DNA of 64,000 nt from Halorussus amylolyticus (GTDB taxonomy: Archaea; Halobacteriota; Halobacteria; Halobacteriales; Haladaptataceae): contig NZ_ML974132.1 in assembly GCF_004143485.2 (NCBI RefSeq), forward strand, positions 62,001-126,000, in the 5' to 3' direction. Each line of letters begins with the position of its first letter. Position 1 is the first letter of the stretch. The notes beneath the pieces are model-generated. The model worked only from the letters and a program-made list of their open reading frames with translations. It had not been told where the DNA came from and did no database searches. The translations under genes and the position numbers were made by a program. Positions 41,371 through 49,877 of this stretch are shown in pieces.

Positions 41371-43011
41371 ATGTGCCCGAAGCGGGCCACGCTGCAACGC
41401 GCTCTCGACCGCGGCGAGCGAGAGGGCGGCAGCGTCGAGTTCAAAGAGCGACTCACGAGGGACCTCCATCTCGCGGACGGTCGGATGGAGAGTCTGGCCG
41501 CACAACTCAGACACCGCGTGCTGTCGGGTGACGGCGAAGCCACCTACGTGGTCGGCGTCACCGACGACGGCGGCATCGCGGGCATCAGCCACGACGCCTT
41601 TTCGGAGTCGATGGACGTACTCAGCCTGCTTGCCGAGGAGGCTGGCGCGCACATCGAGGACGTCCAGACGTGGGGCATCGACGAGAACGGCACCGTCTCG
41701 CCCGACGGTGGCGACGGACTCGTCGGCCTCGCCACGATTCGGGAGGGTGCGATGCTCGACACCGACAGCGACCACATCGTCGTCGGCACCGCGGGCCACG
41801 TGGACCACGGCAAGTCCACGCTCGTCGGGTCGCTCGTGACCGGACAGGCCGACGACGGCGAGGGCGGCACGCGGGGCTACCTCGACGTGCAACCCCACGA
41901 GGTCGAGCGCGGTCTCTCGGCCGACCTCTCGTACGCGGTCTACGGCTTCGACGGCGAGGGACCGGTCCGGATGGACAACCCTCACCGGAAGACCGACCGC
42001 GCCAGAGTCGTCGAGGAGTCCGACCGCCTCGTCTCGTTCGTGGACACCGTGGGCCACGAGCCGTGGCTCAGGACCACGATTCGCGGACTCGTGGGCCAGA
42101 AGCTCGATTACGGCCTGCTGACCGTGGCGTCCGACGACGGCCCGACAAAGACGACCCGCGAACATCTCGGGGTCCTGCTCGCCACCGAACTCCCCACGAT
42201 GGTCGCCATCACGAAGGCCGACGCCGTGACCGACGAGCGCGTTGCCGAAGTCGAACGAGAGGTCGAACGCCTGCTCCGAGACGCGGGCAAGACGCCGCTC
42301 CGAATCGAGCGCCACGGCATCGACGCCGCTATCGAGGAGATAGACGAGAACGTCGTGCCAGTCCTCACCACGAGCGCGGTCACGATGGAGGGACTCGACG
42401 CGCTCGACGAACTGTTCGAGCGCCTGCCGAAGACGACCGCCGACTCCGGGGAGTTCCGGATGTACATCGACCGGAGCTACAGCGTGACGGGGGTCGGCGC
42501 TGTCGCGTCCGGAACCATCATGTCGGGCGAAGTCGAGGCGGGCGACGAACTCCTCGTCGGTCCGATGGCCGACGGCGCGTTCCGCGAGGTCGAGGTCAGG
42601 TCCATCGAGATGCACTACCACCGCGTGGACGAGGCCAAGGCGGGCCGCATCGTCGGTATCGCGCTCAAGGGGGTGCGGGAACCCGACATCGAGCGCGGGA
42701 TGGTCCTGCTCCCGGCCGACGCCGACCCCGAGCCGGTCCGGGAGTTCGAGGCCGAGGTCGTCGTGCTGAACCACCCGACCCGAATTGGCGACGGCTACGA
42801 GCCGGTGGTCCATCTCGAAACCGTGAGCGAGGCCGCGAAGTTCCACCCGCGAGGCGGCCAGCTCCTGCCGGGCGACTCGGGGACCACGAGAGTCCGATTC
42901 AAATTCCGACCGTACCTCGTGGAGGAGGGCCAGCGGTTCGTGTTCCGCGAGGGCCAGAGCAAGGGCGTCGGGACCGTAACCGACGTGAATCCCGGTTCGC
43001 GCTCGGAGTGA
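41371..43011 (+). CDS. GTPBP1-like translation GTPase
   Basis: A 546-aa EF-Tu-family GTPase. G1 GHVDHGKSTLVGSL is near residue 135. G3 (DTVGHEPWLRTT) and G4 (AITKADAVTDER) follow, and domains II/III contain VTGVGAVASGTIMSGEVEAGDEL. The N-terminal 125 residues are extra (VEFKERLTRDLHLADGR), as in GTPBP1/AGP-1-type proteins linked to ribosome or mRNA quality control. Ends GSRSE; the last codons are duplicated in the next 29 nt. Confidence 0.9.
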   Translation: MCPKRATLQRALDRGEREGGSVEFKERLTRDLHLADGRMESLAAQLRHRVLSGDGEATYVVGVTDDGGIAGISHDAFSESMDVLSLLAEEAGAHIEDVQTWGIDENGTVSPDGGDGLVGLATIREGAMLDTDSDHIVVGTAGHVDHGKSTLVGSLVTGQADDGEGGTRGYLDVQPHEVERGLSADLSYAVYGFDGEGPVRMDNPHRKTDRARVVEESDRLVSFVDTVGHEPWLRTTIRGLVGQKLDYGLLTVASDDGPTKTTREHLGVLLATELPTMVAITKADAVTDERVAEVEREVERLLRDAGKTPLRIERHGIDAAIEEIDENVVPVLTTSAVTMEGLDALDELFERLPKTTADSGEFRMYIDRSYSVTGVGAVASGTIMSGEVEAGDELLVGPMADGAFREVEVRSIEMHYHRVDEAKAGRIVGIALKGVREPDIERGMVLLPADADPEPVREFEAEVVVLNHPTRIGDGYEPVVHLETVSEAAKFHPRGGQLLPGDSGTTRVRFKFRPYLVEEGQRFVFREGQSKGVGTVTDVNPGSRSE

Positions 43012-43044
43012 GCGCGAATCCCGACTCGCGTTCCGAGTGAGCGC
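42987..43044 (+). repeat. tandem duplication of the GTPase gene end
   Basis: Two 29-nt copies (42987-43015 and 43016-43044) with four differences. The first includes the last codons and stop of the GTPase gene. A shorter third trace follows. The arrangement parallels the ilvD 3'-end duplication. Confidence 0.8.
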
Positions 43045-43082
43045 GAACCTCGAACGAACACGAATCCCGAGCGAACGAAAAC

Positions 43083-43118
43083 CCGGAGCCATCGACCGCT
43101 CGCGGTCGATGGCTCCGG
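43083..43118. repeat. perfect inverted repeat, 16-bp arms
   Basis: Arms 43083-43098 and 43103-43118 with loop CTCG. The box A TTTTATC (43130-43136) of the next gene follows after 11 nt. It can also serve as terminator for the GTPase gene. Confidence 0.9.
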
Positions 43119-43129
43119 TTCGACGGGGC

Positions 43130-43136
43130 TTTTATC
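43130..43136 (+). promoter_or_regulatory. box A for the small membrane protein
   Basis: TTTTATC, 21-27 nt before the ATG at 43157. Confidence 0.5.
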
Positions 43137-43156
43137 CGCGCGCCGAGAGGTGAGCT

Positions 43157-43477
43157 ATGAACCGAAATCGCGTCATCGAAGTGGTCGTCCGGATGTTCGT
43201 CGTCGCGCTGTTCGCGCTGAGCGTGGCGGGCGCGTTCGTCGCGGTGCAGGAAGGCGAGGGCGTGATTTCCGCGCTGTTCGGCGTGTACCTGACCGGACTG
43301 TTGCTCGTGGCGGTCGTGCGAGATTCGATGCAGACCCGAAACTGGCGGCTCGCGTTCTTCGCTGGCGTGGCGGTGTGGGGCGGCTACGAGTACGCCACGA
43401 CGGGAAGCACGTTCTCGCTGGTGCTGGCCGGACTCGGCGTCCTGATGGTCGTGGCGAACGCGTTCGACGGTCGATAG
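43157..43477 (+). CDS. small four-helix membrane protein
   Basis: A 106-aa protein with four hydrophobic segments (VVVRMFVVALFALSVAGAFV; ALFGVYLTGLLLVAVV; LAFFAGVAVWGGYEYA; LVLAGLGVLMVVANAF). Not recognised beyond being a typical small haloarchaeal membrane protein. It has its own promoter directly after a strong hairpin, so it is independently transcribed. Confidence 0.7.
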   Translation: MNRNRVIEVVVRMFVVALFALSVAGAFVAVQEGEGVISALFGVYLTGLLLVAVVRDSMQTRNWRLAFFAGVAVWGGYEYATTGSTFSLVLAGLGVLMVVANAFDGR

Positions 43478-43492
43478 TCGGCGGCTAGGCGG

Positions 43493-44191
43493 CTACCACG
43501 GGCGGTTCCGAAGCTCGCCGACCGACGCGAAGTCGTAGTCGGGTTCGGGGCCGGGAGTCGAGCCGTCGTTCGCCTGTACCCACGCCGACCGCAGGCCCGC
43601 TGCGTGCGCGCCCGTCACGTCGGACCCAAGCGAGTCGCCGACGTGAATTGCGCGGTCGGGGTCGCTTCCGAGCGCGTCGAGTGCGACTTCGAACGGCTCG
43701 GGGTCGGGCTTGGCGGCCGCGTCGTGGCCCGCGAACACGACCGTCTCGAAGTGGTCGCCGAGTCCGGCGGCCGCCAGTTTCGCGGTCTGCATCTCGGGCG
43801 GGCCGTTGGTCACGAGACCGAGCGCAAAGTCGTCGGCGAGCGCGTCGAGCGCCTCGCGAGCGCCGGGGAGCGCCCGCACACGGGACTGGTCGCGCGCCGC
43901 CGCGAACGCGTCGGCGACGGCGCGGCCCTCCTCGGGGTCGCGGCCCGAATCCGCGGCGATTTCGGCGAAGCAGTTCGCGCGTCCCTCGTCGATGGACACC
44001 CCGGGTCCGAGGTGGTCGTCGAAGCGGTCGAAGTACGCTTCGACCTCGAAGAAGGGGTCGAACCCTGCGCGCTCGAACGCGATTTCGAGGACCTCGCCGG
44101 GGCTTCGCTCGTACTCCACGAGCGTCCCGTCGAGGTCGAACAGGACGGTGTCGATTTTTGTGGTAGTGTCCGGAGTCGCGTTCGAATCCAT
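43493..44191 (-). CDS. HAD superfamily hydrolase
   Basis: A 232-aa phosphatase-like protein. Motif I DTVLFDLDGTLVEYE has the nucleophile and acid Asp. Motif II is LGLVTNGPPEMQTAKLA. Motif III/IV is KPDPEPFEVALDALGSDPDR with HVGDSLGSDVTGAHAAGLRS. Residues 25-90 form an alpha-helical cap. It belongs to the phosphoglycolate phosphatase/pyrimidine-nucleotidase-like group. Substrate cannot be told from sequence. Confidence 0.92.
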   Translation of the reverse strand: MDSNATPDTTTKIDTVLFDLDGTLVEYERSPGEVLEIAFERAGFDPFFEVEAYFDRFDDHLGPGVSIDEGRANCFAEIAADSGRDPEEGRAVADAFAAARDQSRVRALPGAREALDALADDFALGLVTNGPPEMQTAKLAAAGLGDHFETVVFAGHDAAAKPDPEPFEVALDALGSDPDRAIHVGDSLGSDVTGAHAAGLRSAWVQANDGSTPGPEPDYDFASVGELRNRPW

Positions 44192-44280
44192 GTGTTCGTA
44201 TCGGGACGTTGGAAGCGTCTCGTGATAAAAGTCGTCCGCTACGGATGGATGTCGAGGAGTCGGGTAGGGACTCGGGAACC

Positions 44281-44392
44281 GTGGAGGTCGGAGTTCGTAG
44301 TAGGACTGGTGGAGGTCGGAGTTCGTAGTAGGACTGGTGGAGGTCGGAGTTCGTAGTAGGACTGGTGGAGGTCGGAGTTCGTAGTAGGACTG
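44281..44392. repeat. minisatellite: four perfect copies of a 28-bp unit
   Basis: Four head-to-tail copies with no differences (44281-44308, 44309-44336, 44337-44364, 44365-44392) and no spacers. The unit is not a multiple of 3, so it is not a coding repeat. It lies upstream of the HAD gene start. Confidence 0.95.
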
Positions 44393-44437
44393 GTGAAGCT
44401 ACCTACTCCCGGTACATATGAAACCGCACCGCGACCG

Positions 44438-44492
44438 CACAGCCACCACACAGCCACCGCACAGCCACCACACAGCCACCGCACAGCCACCG
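44438..44492. repeat. minisatellite: five copies of an 11-bp unit
   Basis: CACAGCCACCR repeated five times, with the last base A or G alternating in a 22-bp higher-order pattern for the first four copies. It is purine/pyrimidine-skewed. The whole 444-nt gap between 44192 and 44635 contains no convincing gene. Confidence 0.95.
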
Positions 44493-44635
44493 CGCCCCGT
44501 GCCTCCCCGCGTGCGCGCTCGGTCGCGGCCGCACCGCAGATGCGACCGAGCGCGCGGCGCGTCCCGTTGTCTGTGGAAATCCGCGTAATCGCGTGGTCTG
44601 TGAAGATGCGCGAAACTGAGGGACGAAGACCGAAT

Positions 44636-45124
44636 CTACGCCGCCCGATACCCGTCCTCGCTCTTCTCGGCCAGTCCGAGTAGCACGCACCAGTCGAGCA
44701 CGTGGCCCACGCGCTCGCCCCAGATTTCCTGCCACGAATTCGGATTCTTGTGGTGTTCCCACGTCGGCACCTCGTCGCGGAATTGCTCGAACACCTCGTC
44801 GGCCGAGAGCGGTCGGTCGGCGTCGGCCAGAGTCGAGAGGACCGCCGGAGCCCCGAAGACGTGGTCGCGGAATCGCTCCCGGAGGTACTCGGGGTCGGGG
44901 TCCCGCCGGATGCGGCTGAACCCTGACGGGCCTTCCTCGGCCAGTCCGAGCGCCCGGAGGAAGGTGAGCCACGTCCGGGCCGCGTCTCGACTCGGGAGGT
45001 CGGTCCGGCTCAGGAGGCGCGCACAGCAGTCGTCCTCGCTCCCCGGCACGAGCGGGACCGCGCGCTGGGCGTCCGCCACGAAGTCGAGCGTTTCGGGGGG
45101 TTCGGGAACGAGTTTGAATCGCAT
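44636..45124 (-). CDS. conserved haloarchaeal hypothetical protein, operon with mch
   Basis: A 162-aa soluble protein starting MRFKLVPEPPETLDFVADAQ. It is mostly helical, with a winged-helix-like C-terminal half (RDHVFGAPAVLSTLADADRPLSADEVFEQF) and two adjacent Cys in the first half (DDCCARLL). It starts 2 nt after the mch stop, so one mRNA carries both. Function unknown. The link with a C1-transfer enzyme may be meaningful. Confidence 0.78.
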   Translation of the reverse strand: MRFKLVPEPPETLDFVADAQRAVPLVPGSEDDCCARLLSRTDLPSRDAARTWLTFLRALGLAEEGPSGFSRIRRDPDPEYLRERFRDHVFGAPAVLSTLADADRPLSADEVFEQFRDEVPTWEHHKNPNSWQEIWGERVGHVLDWCVLLGLAEKSEDGYRAA

Positions 45125-45126
45125 CG

Positions 45127-46059
45127 TTACAGGCCGAAGCTCTCGGCCAGCAGGTCCTCGTCGCGCTCGCCGACGACGTGGGTGTCGCCGCCCACGACGT
45201 TGATTGTGGCTTGGGCGGGCGCGAACACGCTCTCGTCTACGTCGTAGAAGTCCCAATCGACCGACTCGAAGATGTCGGCGAAGTGGGTGCCGTACTCGTC
45301 GGTCGCGGTCGAGACGATTTCGTCGAAGCGGTCGAACTCCTCGCGGACCGTGAGGTGGACCCGGCCGCCGTACGCTAAGGCGTCGTTCGTCCGCGCGATA
45401 GCGGTCTCCTCGTCGCCCGCGACCGGCGCGACCGGGGCGTCCCCGACGGCCGTCACGATGTCGAGCGGGTCGTATCCGAGTTCCGCGAGTCGGAACACCG
45501 CCATCTCGGCCGCCCGCGCGGCCACGCTGACGCTCCCGGCCACGCTCGCGGTGGGAACCGACGGGAGAAAGACGCTGCTCGTCTCGACGCCCGCCAAGTC
45601 GGCGACCTGCTCGGCGACCGCTTCGGTGGGGTAGTCGTCGCTCTCGACCGCGAGGACCGCGAAGTCGAACGCGTCGGTGTAGCCCACGCGGGCGAACTCG
45701 TCCTCCTCGGCCACGAGCGCACGGGCCGGGCCGCTCCCGAGTCCCTCGAAATCATCGACGCTGACCTCCCATCCGGCCTTCTGCGAGCAGAGCAGTGCGA
45801 GCGCGGGGTGGTCGGTCGAGAGTTCGACGTGCGGGATGGGTGCGCCAGCTACCTCGTCCATTCGGCTCTGGACCGTGGCGAGTCCGGCAGTCTGTAGCTC
45901 TACGAGCAGGAGTCCGGCTTCGAGACCGCCGTCGAACTCGTGGCCGAAGTCAAGGACGGTCGCGCCGTTGTCGAGTTCGACCGCGCCGATGTCGAGTTCC
46001 TCGGCGAAGTCGAGCGCCTCGTCCGCGAGTTCGAGTGCGTTCCGGTTCAGGCTGTCCAT
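45127..46059 (-). CDS. mch: methenyltetrahydromethanopterin cyclohydrolase
   Basis: A 310-aa protein with Mch signatures: DNGATVLDFG (about 30-40), GLATVQSRMDEVAGAPIPHVELSTDHPALALLCSQKAGW and GDAPVAPVAGDEETAIARTND. In methanogens it interconverts 5-formyl- and methenyl-tetrahydromethanopterin. In haloarchaea it is thought to serve folate or a methanopterin-like carrier. Same-strand partner downstream. The beta-RFAP synthase at 27166 belongs to the same cofactor world. Confidence 0.95.
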   Translation of the reverse strand: MDSLNRNALELADEALDFAEELDIGAVELDNGATVLDFGHEFDGGLEAGLLLVELQTAGLATVQSRMDEVAGAPIPHVELSTDHPALALLCSQKAGWEVSVDDFEGLGSGPARALVAEEDEFARVGYTDAFDFAVLAVESDDYPTEAVAEQVADLAGVETSSVFLPSVPTASVAGSVSVAARAAEMAVFRLAELGYDPLDIVTAVGDAPVAPVAGDEETAIARTNDALAYGGRVHLTVREEFDRFDEIVSTATDEYGTHFADIFESVDWDFYDVDESVFAPAQATINVVGGDTHVVGERDEDLLAESFGL

Positions 46060-46280
46060 GCGAGTGGCTTGGGCGTCACCCGGTAAACAGTTTATCAGTC
46101 GCTACGAACGAAGGAGCCGTAGTATTTGTCGCTTCTCGGTTCGTGACGACGAGAACGGGGCGGTGAACACCTCGAAAGTCCCACCCCGTGGTCTGGTCGG
46201 CAAGCTTTCGCTGGTAGCTTGGTCGGTGGGTAGATTCTACCGATTAGTCAGTGGGCTTTCGCAGGTGCTTGCCCCGCCCG

Positions 46281-46592
46281 CTATCGCTCCCGCTTCGCTT
46301 CTCTGCCGAGTACGTCCTCGACCTTCTCTACCTTCTCACGCGCGCGAAGGTCCTCGGTCCGCTTGTCGTCTATCTTCAGGACGGTGCTCACCCGGTCGCC
46401 ATCGACGGCTTCGTGGGCGGCCTGGGACGCGGCGAACAGTTCGCCCGCCGTCTCGGCCTCGATGACGGTCCCCATCGGATTCGTCTCGTAGGACACGTCG
46501 AAGTCGTCGAGGGCGGCCACGGCCGCGGCGACTTCTTCCGCCATGCTGTCTTCGGTGACCGGTGCGACGCTCAGGAGTGCGATTGCCGTCAT
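46281..46592 (-). CDS. thiamine-binding protein (MTH1187/YkoF family)
   Basis: A 103-aa ferredoxin-like-fold protein beginning MTAIALLSVAPVTEDSMAEEVA, with the YETNPMGTVIEAE segment, both typical of the MTH1187/DUF77 family that binds thiamine or related ligands. It is acidic with a Lys/Arg-rich C-terminal end (EKVEDVLGREAKRER). tRNA-Gly lies 87 nt upstream. Confidence 0.9.
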   Translation of the reverse strand: MTAIALLSVAPVTEDSMAEEVAAAVAALDDFDVSYETNPMGTVIEAETAGELFAASQAAHEAVDGDRVSTVLKIDDKRTEDLRAREKVEKVEDVLGREAKRER

Positions 46593-46679
46593 GTTCGGAG
46601 TGACGACCGGGGGCCTCTAATGCGTTTCCCGGATTTGTCGCGGAGACACGACTCCAGAGAAAGTAGCGTCCGAGAGAAG

Positions 46680-46750
46680 TGCGCCGGCTGGGATTTGAAC
46701 CCAGGTTGCGACCATGGCAAGGTCACGTGATACCACTACACTACCGGCGC
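46680..46750 (-). tRNA. tRNA-Gly (GCC)
   Basis: 71 nt with acceptor GCGCCGG/CCGGCGC plus A, T arm CTGGG-TTCAAAT-CCCAG, and anticodon stem TGACC/GGTCG enclosing TTGCCAT (anticodon GCC). No encoded CCA. Well-formed D arm region AGTGGTATCAC. Confidence 0.93.
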
Positions 46751-46908
46751 GTGCTATCTGCATTTACAGATAACCGGAGGACACTAAATAAGGCTTCCGA
46801 ATCGGAGCGGAATCGGGAGACGCTACCACGGTTCAAGTCCTGATTTCGGTCGGCTCGGACCGTGGGACCGGCTCCCAATCCGAGCTCGGAAGCGGCACCC
46901 TTTTAAGA

Positions 46909-46917
46909 ACTAAGCCG
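46909..46917 (+). promoter_or_regulatory. box A of the ribosomal protein cluster
   Basis: CTTTTAAGA about 47-55 nt before the first ATG (46964), giving a leader of roughly 25 nt, unlike the mostly leaderless genes here. It drives the SPOUT gene and the ribosomal genes behind it. Confidence 0.5.
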
Positions 46918-46963
46918 GTACGATTCGCTACAGTCTAGTGACCGGCCGCCGAAGCGTCACGGT

Positions 46964-47854
46964 ATGACTGTCAGCGTACTCGTGCCGTCGTCCCTCGTCC
47001 GGGAAGCCGAGGACAAACGCGAGGCAACTCGCAAACTCGGCTACGTCGCCCGCGCGGCGACCATCTTCCGGGCCGACCGCCTCGGGGTCTTTCCGGACCC
47101 CGACGGCGAGGAGAAGTGGGGCGGCGGGTTCGTAAGCACCGTGCTGGAATACGCCGCGACGCCGCCCTACCTCCGAAAGGAGGTGTTCGGCAGACGCGAC
47201 GAACTGGAGTACGCGGGCATCCTGCCGCCGCTCCGCGGCCCGTCGCTGACCGGCTCCGAATCCGAGGGTTCGGGGTCGTCAAGACAGGGAATCGTGACCG
47301 AGGTCGGACCTGAAGGCCGCGTCAGGGTCAATTGCGGACTGCAACACCCTATCTCGCTCGTCGTCCCGCCGAAAATGGCGGTCGAAGAGGGGGAGCGCGT
47401 AACCGTCAGGATCTCTTCGCGAAGTCCGGTCCGTGCGAAGCTCGTAGACGAACCCCGACCGGGGTTCGAAGTGACGCGCACGGACCTCCCGGCAGCACTC
47501 GACCGCGATGACGCGGGCGTTCGCATCGCGACGTCCCGCCACGGGGTCGAACTGACGACCGGACGGCTGACCGAGCTGGTCGGCCGCACCGCCGCCGACG
47601 GCATGACCGTCGTGTTCGGCTCGCCCGGTCGTGGCTTGCCGGAGATACTCGACCTCCCGCCCGAATCGGTCGGCCACGCGTGGCCGACCGATTCGTGGGG
47701 GGACGAGGCGGACGCGAAGTCCGAAGTCGAATCGGGCGCACCCGGCCGGTTTGACCTCTGGCTCAACGCGGTTCCGAATCAAGGCAGCGGGGTCGTGCGA
47801 ACCGAAGAAGCAATCGTCGCAACCCTCGCCTGCCTGAACCTCAAAGAGAAGTGA
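46964..47854 (+). CDS. SPOUT-fold putative RNA methyltransferase (C9orf114/DUF171-like)
   Basis: A 296-aa protein with SPOUT family features: MTVSVLVPSSLVREAEDKRE at the start, a beta-rich OB-like insert (about 105-155: GIVTEVGPEGRVRVNCGLQ), and C-terminal VVFGSPGRGLPEIL and AIVATLACLNLKEK knot residues. It is the usual first gene of the archaeal L3 cluster, 4 nt before rpl3, and probably modifies rRNA. Confidence 0.9.
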   Translation: MTVSVLVPSSLVREAEDKREATRKLGYVARAATIFRADRLGVFPDPDGEEKWGGGFVSTVLEYAATPPYLRKEVFGRRDELEYAGILPPLRGPSLTGSESEGSGSSRQGIVTEVGPEGRVRVNCGLQHPISLVVPPKMAVEEGERVTVRISSRSPVRAKLVDEPRPGFEVTRTDLPAALDRDDAGVRIATSRHGVELTTGRLTELVGRTAADGMTVVFGSPGRGLPEILDLPPESVGHAWPTDSWGDEADAKSEVESGAPGRFDLWLNAVPNQGSGVVRTEEAIVATLACLNLKEK

Positions 47855-47858
47855 TACG

Positions 47859-48875
47859 ATGCCAGAAACAAGCAGACCACGTAAAGGTTCGCTAGGGTTC
47901 GGCCCCCGCACGCGTGCGGCCAGCGAGGTTCCGCGCTTCAACTCGTGGCCCGACGGAGACGGCAGTCCGTCTCTCCAGGGCTTCGCGGGCTACAAGGCGG
48001 GCATGACCCACGTCGTGATGGTGAACGACGAATCCGACTCCCCGCGCGAGGGGATGGAGGAGACCGTTCCCGTCACCATCGTGGAGACGCCCCCGATGCG
48101 GGCGGTCGCTCTACGAGCCTACGAACAGACACCGTACGGCAAGAAGCCGCTGACGGACGTGTGGGGCACCGAGTTCCACGAGGAACTCGACCGAACGCTC
48201 GACGTTCCGGAGGACCACGACGCCGACGCCGCCGCGGACGAACTCCGCGAGGCGGTCGCGAACGGCGACGTTTCGGACCTCCGCGTCATCACCCACACCG
48301 TCCCGAGCGACATCGCCAGCGTGCCGAAGAAAAAGCCCGACGTGATGGAGACTCGCGTCGGCGGCGGGTCGCTCGACGACCGCGTCGATTTCGGACTCGA
48401 CCTGCTCGAAGACGGCGGGGAACACGAGATGAACGACGTGTTCCGCGCGGGCGAGTACCTCGACACCAGCGGCGTGACCAAAGGCAAAGGGACGCAGGGC
48501 CCCGTCAAGCGCTGGGGCGTCCAGAAGCGAAAGGGCAAGCACGCCCGGCAGGGCTGGAGACGCCGCATCGGCAACCTCGGCCCGTGGAATCCGTCGCGCG
48601 TGCGTTCGACGGTTCCCCAGCAGGGTCAGACCGGCTACCACCAGCGGACCGAACTCAACAAGCGCCTCATCGACATCGGCGACGGTGACGACGCGAGCGT
48701 CTCGGGCGGCTTCGTCAACTACGGCGAAGTCGACGGGCCGTACGCGCTCATCAAGGGGTCGGTTCCCGGACCGGACAAGCGCCTTCTGCGCTTCCGTCCC
48801 GCCGTTCGACCGAACGACCAACCGCGCCTCGACCCCGAGGTGCGGTACGTAAGCACCGAATCTAACCAAGGATAA
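47859..48875 (+). CDS. rpl3: 50S ribosomal protein uL3
   Basis: 338 aa, the haloarchaeal size. N-terminal TSRPRKGSLGFGPRTRAASEV and GYKAGMTHVVMVNDE are uL3 signatures. The central VTKGKGTQGPVKRWGVQKRK loop reaches the peptidyl-transferase centre, and GQTGYHQRTELNKRL follows. It starts the structural part of the S10-spc-like cluster, 4 nt after the SPOUT gene and 2 nt before rpl4. Confidence 0.98.
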   Translation: MPETSRPRKGSLGFGPRTRAASEVPRFNSWPDGDGSPSLQGFAGYKAGMTHVVMVNDESDSPREGMEETVPVTIVETPPMRAVALRAYEQTPYGKKPLTDVWGTEFHEELDRTLDVPEDHDADAAADELREAVANGDVSDLRVITHTVPSDIASVPKKKPDVMETRVGGGSLDDRVDFGLDLLEDGGEHEMNDVFRAGEYLDTSGVTKGKGTQGPVKRWGVQKRKGKHARQGWRRRIGNLGPWNPSRVRSTVPQQGQTGYHQRTELNKRLIDIGDGDDASVSGGFVNYGEVDGPYALIKGSVPGPDKRLLRFRPAVRPNDQPRLDPEVRYVSTESNQG

Positions 48876-48877
48876 TC

Positions 48878-49624
48878 ATGCAGGCAACTATCCGAACCCT
48901 CGACGGCGAGGACGACGGCACCGTGGACCTGCCGGACGTGTTCGAGACGACCGTCCGGACGGACCTCATCAAGCGTGCCGTGCTCGCCGCGCAGGCAAAC
49001 CGCAAGCAGGACTACGGCGCGGACGACTACGCCGGGATGCGGACCTCGGCGGAGTCGCCCGGCAGTGGTCGCGGGATGGCTCACGTCCCCCGAACGAACG
49101 GACAGGGCGCACGCGTGCCCCAGACCGTCGGAGGTCGCAAGGCCCACCCGCCGAAAGAAGAGAAAGACCGAACGCTCGACATCAACAAGAAGGAGCGAAA
49201 GCTCGCGACCCGAAGCGCGGTCGCGGCGACCGTCGACGCCGACCTCGTGGCCGAGCGCGGCCACCAGTTCGACGAGGACCTCGACCTCCCGCTCGTCGTG
49301 AGCGACGAGTTCGAGGACCTCGTGAAGACGAAGGAAGTCGTCTCGTTCCTCGAAGCCGTCGGCGCGGACGCCGACATCGAGCGCGCAGAGGAGAACAAGA
49401 CCATTCGGGCCGGACAGGGCAAACTCCGCGGCCGGAAGTACCGGACGCCCAAGTCGGTCCTGTTCGTGACGAGCGAGGAGCCCTCGAAGGCCGCCCGCAA
49501 CCTCGCGGGCGCAGACGTGGCGACCGCCCGCGAAGTCAACGTCGAAGACCTCGCGCCCGGTACGGACGCTGGACGCCTCACCGTCTGGACCGAGAGCGCA
49601 ATCGAGGAGGTGGCCGACCGATGA
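48878..49624 (+). CDS. rpl4: 50S ribosomal protein uL4
   Basis: 248 aa, archaeal/eukaryotic-type uL4. The N-terminus (MQATIRTLDGEDDGTVDLPDV) is followed by the exit-tunnel loop GSGRGMAHVPRTNGQGARVP. The C-terminal half has GRKYRTPKSVLFVTSEEPSK. It overlaps rpl23 by 4 nt. Confidence 0.97.
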   Translation: MQATIRTLDGEDDGTVDLPDVFETTVRTDLIKRAVLAAQANRKQDYGADDYAGMRTSAESPGSGRGMAHVPRTNGQGARVPQTVGGRKAHPPKEEKDRTLDINKKERKLATRSAVAATVDADLVAERGHQFDEDLDLPLVVSDEFEDLVKTKEVVSFLEAVGADADIERAEENKTIRAGQGKLRGRKYRTPKSVLFVTSEEPSKAARNLAGADVATAREVNVEDLAPGTDAGRLTVWTESAIEEVADR

Positions 49625-49875
49625 GCGGAATCATCGAGTACCCGTGGGTCACCGAGAAGGCGATGAACGAGATGGACTTCAAGAACAAGCTCCAGTTCAT
49701 CGTCCACCTCGACGCCGCCAAGCCCGAAATCCGCGAGGAAATCGAGAATCAGTACGACGTCACCATCGAGAAGATTAACACGCAGGTGACGACGAACGGC
49801 ACCAAGAAGGCGACCGTCACCCTCTCGGAGGACGACGACGCGCAGGAAGTCGCCTCACGAATCGGGGTGTTCTGA
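49621..49875 (+). CDS. rpl23: 50S ribosomal protein uL23
   Basis: 84 aa. IEYPWVTEKAMNEMDFKNKL and the central VTIEKINTQVTTNGTKKATV are family features; this protein helps dock SRP and translocon at the exit tunnel. It starts within the rpl4 stop region (4-nt overlap) and ends 2 nt before rpl2. Confidence 0.97.
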   Translation: MSGIIEYPWVTEKAMNEMDFKNKLQFIVHLDAAKPEIREEIENQYDVTIEKINTQVTTNGTKKATVTLSEDDDAQEVASRIGVF

Positions 49876-49877
49876 AC

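Noticed and set aside
44281-44392. CRISPR array (28-bp direct repeats)
   Set aside because: Copies are head-to-tail with no spacers and no cas genes nearby. It is a minisatellite.
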